From contig HF992603.1 of assembly GCA_000436695.1 (NCBI GenBank), forward strand, positions 19,141 through 31,156: a DNA stretch of 12,016 nt. The letters run 5' to 3'. The notes under the pieces are model-generated. The model did no database searches, was not told the origin of the DNA, and worked only from the letters and a program-made list of their open reading frames with translations. Every line of letters starts with the position of its first letter. The first letter of the stretch is position 1. Positions 1 through 6,700 of this stretch are shown here, piece after piece. This DNA is from Prevotella sp. CAG:1185 (GTDB lineage Bacteria > Bacteroidota > Bacteroidia > Bacteroidales > Bacteroidaceae). A program made the position numbers and the translations under genes.

Positions 1-1160
1 ACACGTCTTACGTTGCCCCAGTTGTCGTCGCACAGCAGCATGGTAACGTCATCGGGCACTTTCATCCCTTTGTCATAATAGTCCATCACCTCTTTATATA
101 AGGCCCACATCTGCGGAGTCTTGTCGGCTGATTGTCCTGTTACGTCTTTTATTATATTTCTCTGGTTGCGTACAATCTTTTCAAGCAGTGCAACATCGGC
201 AGTTTCGCTCATGGCCTCGTCGCCGTCGCCTCTCATACCGATGGTTACAATATCCTCTGTTCCCTGTCTTCTTTCAATTCCTTCTTTGAAGAATTTGTCA
301 ATAACCTTTTGGTTAGTGTTGTAGTTCCATTTGCCGTATTTGTCGCGGTTGCGCGCCCATTCCTGGTGGTTGCGTGCCATAGGCTCATGGTGTGATGTGC
401 CGATTATCACTCCCATCTCATCAGCAGTCTTGCTGTTCAGCTCGTCGTCGGCATAAAAAGCCCAGCCCCACATTGCAGGCCACAGCAGGTTGCCTTTAAG
501 GCGGAGTGTTAGTTCAAACACCTTTGCGTAGAATTCATGGTTGCCATAGTCGGTGCCAAAAGTATTCTTAACCCATGTCGTCAGGCACGGTGCCTCGTCG
601 TTGAGAAATATTCCGCGGTATCTTACTGCAGGCTCGCCGTCGGTGTATACACCTTTATTAATATATATGCGTGAGTGTTTCTCTATTGGAGTGTCAGCCC
701 AGTAATACCATGGCGACACACCTATTTGTCTTGAAAGTTCGTAAATGCCGTAGATAGTTCCGCGTCTGTCGCTTCCTGCTATTACGAGTTGGTTGCCCTC
801 AACCGTAATTATGAACATCTCTCTCTTGCCCTTCAGCTGCTTCATGTCGCTTTTGCGCTGCTTCATTATTTTGTCTATTGCCTGAGAGTGTCCTATTGTT
901 CCGGCAATTATTCGGGCATTAGTGCTGTTGGTTACTATGTTTGTTGCTGAGCCACACACCTTGTTGATGTCTGTGGCAAGATTTTTTGCTGCTGTAAGTA
1001 CACCCTTGCAGTCATTGTTATCAACGAATATGGTGACGTTATTTTCTGCGTTTAGCATAATGTCTCCGGCAGAAAAGCTTACGAAGGTATTTGCACACAG
1101 TGCTTTTACAGATGGAATGAATATTAGCAGTATGAACGCTGCAACTATTTTATTTTTCAT
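1..1160 (-). CDS. GH115 xylan alpha-1,2-glucuronidase, N-terminal part (gene runs off the left edge)
   Basis: Enzymes of this family remove glucuronic acid or 4-O-methylglucuronic acid side groups from xylan and large xylo-oligosaccharides. The gene starts at 1160 and reads leftward; 386 residues are visible and the rest lies before base 1. The protein opens with a secretion signal (Lys-rich start, hydrophobic stretch AAFILLIFIPSV, likely cut near residue 20-23), so it should act in the periplasm or outside. Residues 84-190 carry family-like sequence, including AGSDRRGTIYGIYELSRQIG (128-147), SPWYYWAD (149-156) and YRGIFLNDE (181-189). Later come LKGNLLWPAMWGWAF (221-235), GTSHHEPMARN (254-264) and GMRGDGDEAMSE (308-319). 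Complete GH115 proteins are usually over 800 residues, so less than half is seen. It diverges from the esterase-xylanase operon, which fits joint control on xylan. The family call rests on recalled motifs and is strong; linkage preference is inferred from the family. Confidence 0.92.
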   Translation of the reverse strand, partial: MKNKIVAAFILLIFIPSVKALCANTFVSFSAGDIMLNAENNVTIFVDNNDCKGVLTAAKNLATDINKVCGSATNIVTNSTNARIIAGTIGHSQAIDKIMKQRKSDMKQLKGKREMFIITVEGNQLVIAGSDRRGTIYGIYELSRQIGVSPWYYWADTPIEKHSRIYINKGVYTDGEPAVRYRGIFLNDEAPCLTTWVKNTFGTDYGNHEFYAKVFELTLRLKGNLLWPAMWGWAFYADDELNSKTADEMGVIIGTSHHEPMARNHQEWARNRDKYGKWNYNTNQKVIDKFFKEGIERRQGTEDIVTIGMRGDGDEAMSETADVALLEKIVRNQRNIIKDVTGQSADKTPQMWALYKEVMDYYDKGMKVPDDVTMLLCDDNWGNVRR

Positions 1161-1179
1161 GTTACTAAGGTTTTTGATG

Positions 1180-1187
1180 CAAAAATA
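1180..1187 (-). promoter_or_regulatory. Candidate -7 promoter element for the GH115 gene
   Basis: Read leftward this is TATTTTTG, which matches the Bacteroidetes -7 consensus TAnnTTTG. It ends 20 bases before the GH115 start codon. I see no convincing -33 TTTG partner, only a T-rich run further upstream. The motif is short and AT-rich, so chance is possible. Confidence 0.4.
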
Positions 1188-1294
1188 AATATGTGGGGAT
1201 TAAAAACCTAATTTATCAAGTCGTAATTGTTGCAGATGATACGAATTGAAACGCAATGGTAACGAAAATAATCATCATTTAAAAAACTATAGAT

Positions 1295-1302
1295 TAATTT
1301 TG
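1295..1302 (+). promoter_or_regulatory. Candidate -7 promoter element for the esterase-symporter-xylanase-xylosidase operon
   Basis: TAATTTTG matches the Bacteroidetes -7 consensus TAnnTTTG. It would start transcription near 1308 and leave a leader of roughly 90 bases before the ATG at 1402. No clear -33 element is visible. It shares the 241-base intergenic region with the opposite-facing GH115 element, so a single activator site between them could serve both transcripts; no such operator was recognised. Confidence 0.45.
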
Positions 1303-1401
1303 CAAGAAATAAAAAGTATTTAATTTTATAAGTTTCTGTTGCAGTCGTGCTTAAGTAAAAAGCGATGTGATACGGAGCTTATTCCTTTAATAATTAATAA
1401 C

Positions 1402-2583
1402 ATGAAAAAGTCTTTTATTGTTGCTCTTTTGAGCTTTGCAATGTGTGCCCAGGCCGGTAACGGCGTAAAAGAAGGCAAATGGACGGGCACGTGGGCAGCT
1501 GCTCCACAGCTTGCCGCAGGACAGGATATGCCTGCAGGAACCGACTTGTCGGGTATGTCTTTGCGCCAGATTGTGCGTGTTTCAGTTGGTGGTGATGTGC
1601 TGAGACTGCAGTTGTCTAACGAATACAGCAAGACACCGGTTGAAATCAAGTCTGTTTATATCGCAACTGCAGGCGACTCTTGTGTCATTAACAAAGGCTC
1701 TGCCAAATATTTAACTTTCGGCAAGAAACGTAATGTTACCATTGAGGCCGGCAAGGCTGTCATGTCTGATGCCATAAAATTTGACTTGAAGCCTCTGCAG
1801 CGTCTTGCTATAACAGTCAACTACGGAAGCACTCCAAAGGAGGCTACATCGCATCTCGGTTCAAGAACTACATCGTATATTATCAAGGGAACATCTAAGC
1901 CCGGAAGTAATTTCTCTAATGCAATGAAGGTTGACCACTGGTATAACATTTCTGCGATAGACATCAGCAGTGAAGACAAAAGCACTGTTGCCGTATTGGG
2001 CAACTCTATCACTGACGGACGCGGCAGCACAACCAATATGCAGAACCGTTGGACTGATGTTCTGGCAACAAATCTTCAGGCCGAAGGCAAGAATCTTGGC
2101 GTGCTTAACCTCGGTATCGGAGGCAACTGCGTGCTGAAAGGCGGACTCGGTACTCCGGCTATGCAGCGCTATGACAGAGACATCATTGCACAGAGAGGTG
2201 TTTCGGCTGTGGTTATTTTTGAGGGTGTTAATGACATCGGCTCAATCAACGGCAACAGCGAGGCAATGACTGCAAAACTGATCGATGCTTACACGCAGCT
2301 CGCAAAGAAGGCACGTGAGCATGGATATAAGGTATATGGAGCAACAATAACTCCGTTTGGAGGACATTCTTATTTTACTTTCTTCCGTGAGGCTGCGCGC
2401 CAGGCTGTGAACGAATGGATAAGAACAAGCGGCACATTCGACGGTGTTATCGACTTCGACAAACTGATGCGTGATCCTTCAGAACCGTCAAAGCTGAAGG
2501 CCGACCTGCAGGAAGACTGGCTGCATCCTAATGCCGCAGGATACAAAGTAATGGGTGAGTATGCCGCCAAGATAATTAAATAA
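1402..2583 (+). CDS. Secreted SGNH/GDSL-family esterase, probable acetyl-xylan/carbohydrate esterase
   Basis: Likely removes acetyl (or similar ester) groups from xylan or xylo-oligosaccharides. I place the start at 1402, giving 393 residues, because MKKSFIVALLSFAMCAQA is a clear signal peptide; a start at 1339 would add 21 residues in front of it. Residues 28-190 look like an N-terminal beta-rich domain beginning GTWAAAPQ. The SGNH hydrolase domain follows with its conserved blocks: GNSITDG with nucleophile Ser202, NLGIGGN (236-242), GVNDIG with Asn277, and DWLHPN with Asp372 and His375. All four catalytic or oxyanion elements are present, so the enzyme should be active. It is the first gene of the operon, 60 bases ahead of the symporter. 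The position matches what I recall as xynE in P. bryantii. Deacetylation is inferred from context, since GDSL families act on many esters. Confidence 0.88.
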   Translation: MKKSFIVALLSFAMCAQAGNGVKEGKWTGTWAAAPQLAAGQDMPAGTDLSGMSLRQIVRVSVGGDVLRLQLSNEYSKTPVEIKSVYIATAGDSCVINKGSAKYLTFGKKRNVTIEAGKAVMSDAIKFDLKPLQRLAITVNYGSTPKEATSHLGSRTTSYIIKGTSKPGSNFSNAMKVDHWYNISAIDISSEDKSTVAVLGNSITDGRGSTTNMQNRWTDVLATNLQAEGKNLGVLNLGIGGNCVLKGGLGTPAMQRYDRDIIAQRGVSAVVIFEGVNDIGSINGNSEAMTAKLIDAYTQLAKKAREHGYKVYGATITPFGGHSYFTFFREAARQAVNEWIRTSGTFDGVIDFDKLMRDPSEPSKLKADLQEDWLHPNAAGYKVMGEYAAKIIK

Positions 2584-2627
2584 TTTGCGTATTTAACTTT
2601 ATAGTAGAACAAATAAAATCTTATAAT

Positions 2628-2633
2628 AAGGAG
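2628..2633 (+). promoter_or_regulatory. Shine-Dalgarno-like ribosome binding site ahead of the symporter gene
   Basis: AAGGAG lies 10 bases before the ATG at 2644. Good Shine-Dalgarno sites are uncommon in Bacteroidetes, and the other genes of this operon have only A-rich leaders, so this site stands out and supports the chosen start. Confidence 0.6.
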
Positions 2634-2643
2634 TTAAAATACA

Positions 2644-4050
2644 ATGGAAAACGCAGAATCTAAAGGCTTTTACAAGCTGTCGTGGCTTCAGCGAATAGGC
2701 TTTGGCTCGGGCGACCTTGCCCAAAACCTTATTTATCAGACCATATCGATGTATTTGCTGATGTTTTATACAAACGTTTATGGCCTTGATCCTTCTGCCG
2801 CGGCATTTATGTTCCTTATAGTCAGGGTGGTGGATGTTATCTGGGACCCTGTTGTAGGAACTTATGTAGACAAGCATAATCCACGTTTCGGCAAGTACAG
2901 ATCCTATCTGCTGATGGCAGGAGTTCCACTTACAGGCTTTGCCATATTGTGCTTTTGGGACGGATTTTCCGGCTCGCTGCTTTATGCATACATAACTTAT
3001 GTAGGAATGTCGATGCTCTATACATTGATAAATGTGCCTTATGGTGCGCTCAATGCGTCGCTTACTCGTGATACGGGCGAGATAACCGTCCTTACTTCTG
3101 TCAGAATGTTCCTTGCCAACGCCGGCGGACTTGCAGTGGCTTACGGTATCCCGATGATTGTTGCAACTTTGTCACCTGACGGTAAAATCAATACGGTAAA
3201 CTCTGCCAACGCATGGTTTACGACAATGGTCATATACGCTGTTGCAGGTTTAATCCTGCTGTTATTCTGCTTCACCCAGACAAAGGAGCGCGTTGTGATG
3301 GACAAGAGCGAGACTGATGATGTTAAGGTGAGCGACCTTTGGGTTGAGTTCCGCCGCAACCGTCCGTTGCGCATTCTTGCCTTCTTCTTTGTAACGGCTT
3401 TCGCCATGATGGCAATAGGCAACTCTGCCGGTTCTTATTACATGATTTACAACATACACTCTTCAGCCGATCAGCTGGCTTACTTCATGGCTCTTGGTTC
3501 AGTTCCGGCATTCATTTTCATGCCTATGGTTCCTGCCATTAAGCGTAAAGTGGGCAAGCGCGGAATGTTCAACATATTCCTGTCGATTGCAATTGTCGGA
3601 ATGGTAATGATTTACGTTATTTCAATGGTGCCTTCGCTCCGTTCACAGATATGGCTTGTTTATCTTGCACAGTTTATCAAGTCTACAGGAGTTATCGTTG
3701 CCACCGGATATATGTGGGCACTTGTTCCAGAGGTGATATCTTATGGCGAGTACACTCACGGCAAGCGTATTTCAGGCATTGTCAACGCCCTTACCGGTAT
3801 ATTCTATAAGGCAGGAATGGCTCTCGGTGGCGTTGTGCCCGGTCTTATCCTTGCTTTTGTTGGCTTCGACAAGAACAATGCCGTATCTCAGACAACTTTT
3901 GCAGAGCAGGGCATCCTGTGGCTCGTTGCTGTTATTCCGGCACTTCTGCTTGGTCTTTCGATGTTCATCATCTCTAAATATGAACTTACTGATGATGTAA
4001 TCGACAAGATAAATATGGAAATAGAAAAACGTTCAACCGAAAATGCATAA
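2644..4050 (+). CDS. GPH-family (MelB-like) sugar:cation symporter, probable xylo-oligosaccharide importer
   Basis: An inner-membrane symporter of the glycoside-pentoside-hexuronide family, 468 residues, close to the usual length, with about 12 hydrophobic segments. Family hallmarks are visible. GFGSGDLAQN is at 19-28. RVVDVIWDPVVG (61-72) aligns with the cation-binding region of MelB, with Asp64 and Asp68 at the positions of its Asp55 and Asp59. RFGKYRSYLL (81-90) is the conserved cytoplasmic loop after helix 2, and NVPYGALNASLTRD is at 130-143. Toward the C-terminus are VPEVISYGEYTHGKR and the YKAGMALGG helix, which aligns with the MelB segment containing Lys377. The gene lies between the esterase and xylanase genes and stops only 6 bases before the xylanase start, so it is surely cotranscribed. 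The substrate is inferred from this context: xylobiose or other short xylo-oligosaccharides, driven by Na+ or H+. Its place matches what I recall as xynD of P. bryantii. Confidence 0.9.
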   Translation: MENAESKGFYKLSWLQRIGFGSGDLAQNLIYQTISMYLLMFYTNVYGLDPSAAAFMFLIVRVVDVIWDPVVGTYVDKHNPRFGKYRSYLLMAGVPLTGFAILCFWDGFSGSLLYAYITYVGMSMLYTLINVPYGALNASLTRDTGEITVLTSVRMFLANAGGLAVAYGIPMIVATLSPDGKINTVNSANAWFTTMVIYAVAGLILLLFCFTQTKERVVMDKSETDDVKVSDLWVEFRRNRPLRILAFFFVTAFAMMAIGNSAGSYYMIYNIHSSADQLAYFMALGSVPAFIFMPMVPAIKRKVGKRGMFNIFLSIAIVGMVMIYVISMVPSLRSQIWLVYLAQFIKSTGVIVATGYMWALVPEVISYGEYTHGKRISGIVNALTGIFYKAGMALGGVVPGLILAFVGFDKNNAVSQTTFAEQGILWLVAVIPALLLGLSMFIISKYELTDDVIDKINMEIEKRSTENA

Positions 4051-4056
4051 AAGAGT

Positions 4057-5178
4057 ATGAGACGAAACATAATATTTTTCCTGGCGTGTATGCTTGCTGT
4101 TGCAGGCGTTTCGCCCCTTTCTGCCAAAAACAACAAGACTCTGAAGGATGTCTTGGGGAAGTATTTCCTTATAGGTACGGCAATGAATGTTGACCAGATA
4201 TGGGAGAGAAATGCTGACGAAGCCAACATAGTTAAGAACAACTTTAATGCTGTTGTGGCTGAAAACTGCATGAAAGGTGAGGAAATCCATCCTGAGGAGA
4301 ACCGCTTTTTCTGGGATGATGCCGACCGCTTGGTGAAGTTTGCAGAGGATAACGGGTTAGCCGTTACAGGCCATTGCCTTGTATGGCACTCTCAGGCTCC
4401 TGTGTGGATGTTTACCGATGAGCGCGGTGACACCGTGTCGCGTGATGTGCTAATTGACCGCATGCACCGTCATATATCTGAGGTCGTAGGCCGTTACAAG
4501 GGCCGCATATTGGGTTGGGATGTTGTCAATGAGATATTCAATGATGACGGAACATTCCGTGAGAGTCCTTATTATCGTATAATAGGTCCTGAGTTTGTAG
4601 AACTAGCGTTTAAGTTTGCCCACGAGGCCGACCCTGATGCAGAACTTTATATCAACGACTATTCACTCTCTTATCCTGCAAAACGTGACGCTGTGTGCCG
4701 TATAGTCAGAAAGTTGAAGTCGGAGGGTTATCGTGTTGACGGCATCGGCATGCAGTCGCACAACGGACTCGACTATCCTGACATGGCTGAATACGAAAAG
4801 TCTATTGACGCCTTTGCGGCTTGTGGAGTTAAGGTTATGGTGACAGAGCTTGACGTAAACGTGCTGCCTAACCCTAAAAAGTTTGGAGGTGCCGACATAA
4901 ATCAGAATTTTAAGTATGCTGATATTTTAAATCCGTATAAGAACGGACTTCCTAAAGATGTTGAGAAACAGTTTGAACAGCGTTATCTCGACCTCTTTAA
5001 AATATATTATCGTCATCGCGGACAGATTTCGCGTGTAACCCTTTGGGGCGTTACAGATACAAAATCGTGGCTTAACGACTTTCCGGTTCCGGGTCGTGTA
5101 AACTATCCGCTTCTCTTCGGACGTGACAATAAGCCGAAGCCTGTTGTAGACAAAATTATTGAGATTTTCAAGAAATAA
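4057..5178 (+). CDS. xynA: Secreted GH10 endo-1,4-beta-xylanase
   Basis: Cuts internal beta-1,4 bonds of xylan by the retaining mechanism. The 373-residue protein has a signal peptide (RRNIIFFLACMLAVAGVSPL, cut probably after Ala23) followed by one GH10 barrel with no carbohydrate-binding module. GH10 marks are GHCLVWHSQAP (105-115), WDVVNEIF with acid/base Glu159, INDYS (199-203), GIGMQSHN (229-236), VTELDVNV with nucleophile Glu264, and TLWGVTDTKSWL (328-339). Both catalytic glutamates are present. A Cys at residue 11 could suggest a lipoprotein, but it sits too early in the hydrophobic stretch for a normal lipobox. The gene follows the symporter by 6 bases and precedes GH43 by 42. Being soluble, secreted and single-domain, it may act in the periplasm on oligosaccharides; whether it reaches the surface cannot be told. 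Confidence 0.95.
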   Translation: MRRNIIFFLACMLAVAGVSPLSAKNNKTLKDVLGKYFLIGTAMNVDQIWERNADEANIVKNNFNAVVAENCMKGEEIHPEENRFFWDDADRLVKFAEDNGLAVTGHCLVWHSQAPVWMFTDERGDTVSRDVLIDRMHRHISEVVGRYKGRILGWDVVNEIFNDDGTFRESPYYRIIGPEFVELAFKFAHEADPDAELYINDYSLSYPAKRDAVCRIVRKLKSEGYRVDGIGMQSHNGLDYPDMAEYEKSIDAFAACGVKVMVTELDVNVLPNPKKFGGADINQNFKYADILNPYKNGLPKDVEKQFEQRYLDLFKIYYRHRGQISRVTLWGVTDTKSWLNDFPVPGRVNYPLLFGRDNKPKPVVDKIIEIFKK

Positions 5179-5220
5179 ACTTGTAGATGCAAATTAAAAC
5201 AACCTTTTAAAACAAAAATC

Positions 5221-6186
5221 ATGAAAAAAGCAAGATATCTATTTCCGTCGGATTATATGGCTGATCCGTCAGTACATGTGTTTAACGACAAATTGTATAT
5301 TTACCCGTCGCACGACTGGGATTCTGGTGCCGCATTTGATGATGACGGCGGACATTTCGAGATGAAAGACTATCATGTGCTTACGTTGACCGACATCGAG
5401 AACGAGGAGGCTACCGACTGTGGCAAGATTCTTGACCTTCAGGACATTCCATGGGCAGGACGCCAGATGTGGGACAACGATGTTGTTGAGAAAGACGGAA
5501 AGTATTATCTCATCTTCAGCGCAAAGGATAAGAACGACGTGTTCCATCTCGGAGTTGCCGTTGCCGACAGACCTGAAGGACCTTTTAAGCCGCAGCCTGA
5601 TCCTATTCGCGGTTCTTACTCAATTGACCCGTGTGTGTTCAAAGACGATGACGGTTCGATATATGTATATTTTGGCGGACTTTGGGGCGGACAGCTTCAG
5701 CGTTATAAGGACAACAAGGCTATTGGTAAGGAATATCTGCCTGAGGGCGACGAACCAGCTTTGCCGTCGAGAGTGGTTAAGATGACCGACGATGTGCTGC
5801 AGTTTGCCGAAGAGCCTAAGCCTGTACTGGTTGTCGACGATAACGGCGAGCCGCTCAAGGCTTCTGATCCTCACCGCTTCTTTGAGGCATCATGGATGCA
5901 CAAGTGCAACGGAAAATATTATTTCTCTTATTCAACAGGCGACACTCATATGCTGTGCTATGCCGTAGGCGACAATCCTTACGGACCGTTTACATATAAA
6001 GGAGTGGTGCTTGAGCCGGTAGTAGGGTGGACAACCCATCATTCTATCGTTCAGTATAAGGGCAAATGGTATCTGTTCCATCACGATTGTGTGCCGTCAA
6101 ACGACATAACATGGCTGAGAAGTCTTAAGGTGCTTGAACTTGACGTAAACGCTGATGGCGAGATTAAGACAGCCAAAAGCGAATAA
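5221..6186 (+). CDS. xynB: GH43 beta-xylosidase / alpha-L-arabinofuranosidase, cytoplasmic
   Basis: An inverting glycosidase expected to release xylose (possibly arabinose) from the ends of imported xylo-oligosaccharides. It has 321 residues, about one five-bladed propeller domain, with no accessory domain. The three GH43 acidic residues can be placed: base Asp15 in YMADPSVHVF, pKa-tuning Asp136 in SIDPCVF, and acid Glu222 in RFFEASW. His273-His274 in GWTTHHSIV and His287-His288 in LFHHD are the kind of late histidines that often bind a metal in this family. The N-terminus (MKKARYLFPSDYMADPS) has no hydrophobic stretch, so the enzyme should be cytoplasmic, unlike the secreted xylanase just upstream. 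It is the last gene of the operon and is followed by a strong terminator. The short leaderless form resembles GH43 subfamily 1 and P. bryantii XynB. The xylosidase-versus-arabinofuranosidase choice is not settled by sequence. Confidence 0.9.
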   Translation: MKKARYLFPSDYMADPSVHVFNDKLYIYPSHDWDSGAAFDDDGGHFEMKDYHVLTLTDIENEEATDCGKILDLQDIPWAGRQMWDNDVVEKDGKYYLIFSAKDKNDVFHLGVAVADRPEGPFKPQPDPIRGSYSIDPCVFKDDDGSIYVYFGGLWGGQLQRYKDNKAIGKEYLPEGDEPALPSRVVKMTDDVLQFAEEPKPVLVVDDNGEPLKASDPHRFFEASWMHKCNGKYYFSYSTGDTHMLCYAVGDNPYGPFTYKGVVLEPVVGWTTHHSIVQYKGKWYLFHHDCVPSNDITWLRSLKVLELDVNADGEIKTAKSE

Positions 6187-6245
6187 ATAAAGAAATTTTG
6201 TCTAAAATCCTATCATTATCTTAAATTAAAACTATCTTTCCTTTT

Positions 6246-6278
6246 CAGGGCCGCAGTGATGCGGCCCTGTTTGTTTTT
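6246..6278 (+). terminator. Rho-independent terminator of the xylan operon
   Basis: A perfect 9-base-pair stem (CAGGGCCGC pairing with GCGGCCCTG) with a 6-base loop is followed by TTTGTTTTT. It begins 60 bases after the GH43 stop codon and should end the rightward operon transcript. Confidence 0.88.
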
Positions 6279-6439
6279 AAAATATTAAGATGATTATAGT
6301 TGGTTTTATACTGCCGACATTGTGAGCGTCTTGTGTTCTTCTGATATGCCTGACGTTATGGTTCTTAATTCAATTTTGGGGTTAATGGCAATATCTTCTG
6401 TTGTTAGATATTTATCCTTAAAACAAACATTATGATTAC

Positions 6440-6483
6440 GAACGGCCGCAATAATCGTGCGATTAGCGGCCGTTCTCATTTTT
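6440..6483 (+). terminator. Second GC-rich hairpin, likely backup or independent terminator
   Basis: GAACGGCCGC (6440-6449) pairs perfectly with GCGGCCGTTC (6466-6475). Inside, TAATC and GATTA can extend the stem after a two-base bulge. The right arm is followed by TCATTTTT, so it best fits termination of rightward transcripts. No rightward gene lies between it and the first terminator. Read leftward it is followed by poorly T-rich sequence, so it would be a weak terminator for the sigma factor transcript. Confidence 0.55.
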
Positions 6484-6515
6484 GCTATTATAAAAAAGTG
6501 TATTATGTCTGATGC

Positions 6516-6653
6516 TTATCTAAGATTTTCGATAGCCCATAGCGTTCTTTCCTTCAACTCTTTTTTCTCAATATCTGTCATAGGAGGAACGTCAAAGCCC
6601 TTCCTTGCCATGATGCTGTCAAGCATAATTTTAATGTTTTGTTTGTCTGCCAT
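6516..6653 (-). CDS. 45-residue hypothetical protein downstream of the ECF sigma factor gene
   Basis: A short leftward frame of 45 codons, starting 47 bases after the stop codon of the sigma factor gene on the same strand. I do not recognise a family. The protein begins MADKQNIKIMLDSIMARKG, has PPMTD near the middle, and ends in a charged, helix-prone segment (EKKELKERTLWAIENLR). There is no signal peptide or membrane segment, so it should be soluble and cytoplasmic. The leader is A-rich, as is typical for this phylum. The place normally occupied by a FecR-type anti-sigma gene holds this small frame instead, so it could be a small regulator of the sigma factor; that is inference from position only. 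The opposite strand carries a 71-codon hydrophobic frame that I take as the shadow. Chance openness cannot be excluded for so short a frame. Confidence 0.5.
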   Translation of the reverse strand: MADKQNIKIMLDSIMARKGFDVPPMTDIEKKELKERTLWAIENLR

Positions 6654-6700
6654 CTTGTATCTTTTTATATAATGACGGCAGACAGTTCGTTTTGTACTCT

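Larger units (their letters stand above)
6187..6515. other. Intergenic region between the xylan operon and the small leftward gene
   Basis: This 329-base stretch holds two separate GC-rich hairpins (6246-6269 and 6440-6475), each followed on the plus strand by T-rich sequence. Between them is AT-rich sequence without a convincing gene. A 57-codon leftward frame (6306-6479) is open but passes through the second hairpin, so I do not call it a gene. Confidence 0.6.

Noticed and set aside
121..395. Two short plus-strand frames near the left edge
   Set aside because: Both are antisense to the GH115 coding sequence, which reads continuously with family motifs through this stretch.
1339..1401. Upstream extension of the esterase start
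   Set aside because: It would place 21 non-hydrophobic residues before a clear signal peptide; the ATG at 1402 is the better start.
6306..6479. A 57-codon leftward frame as an independent gene
   Set aside because: Its first codons are the arms of a GC-rich hairpin and no family was recognised; retained only as a finding.
6457..6672. A 71-codon hydrophobic frame on the plus strand over the small leftward gene
   Set aside because: It starts inside the second hairpin, and its hydrophobic content is what the complement of a charged coding sequence gives. The leftward frame fits the sigma factor context better, though this is not proven.
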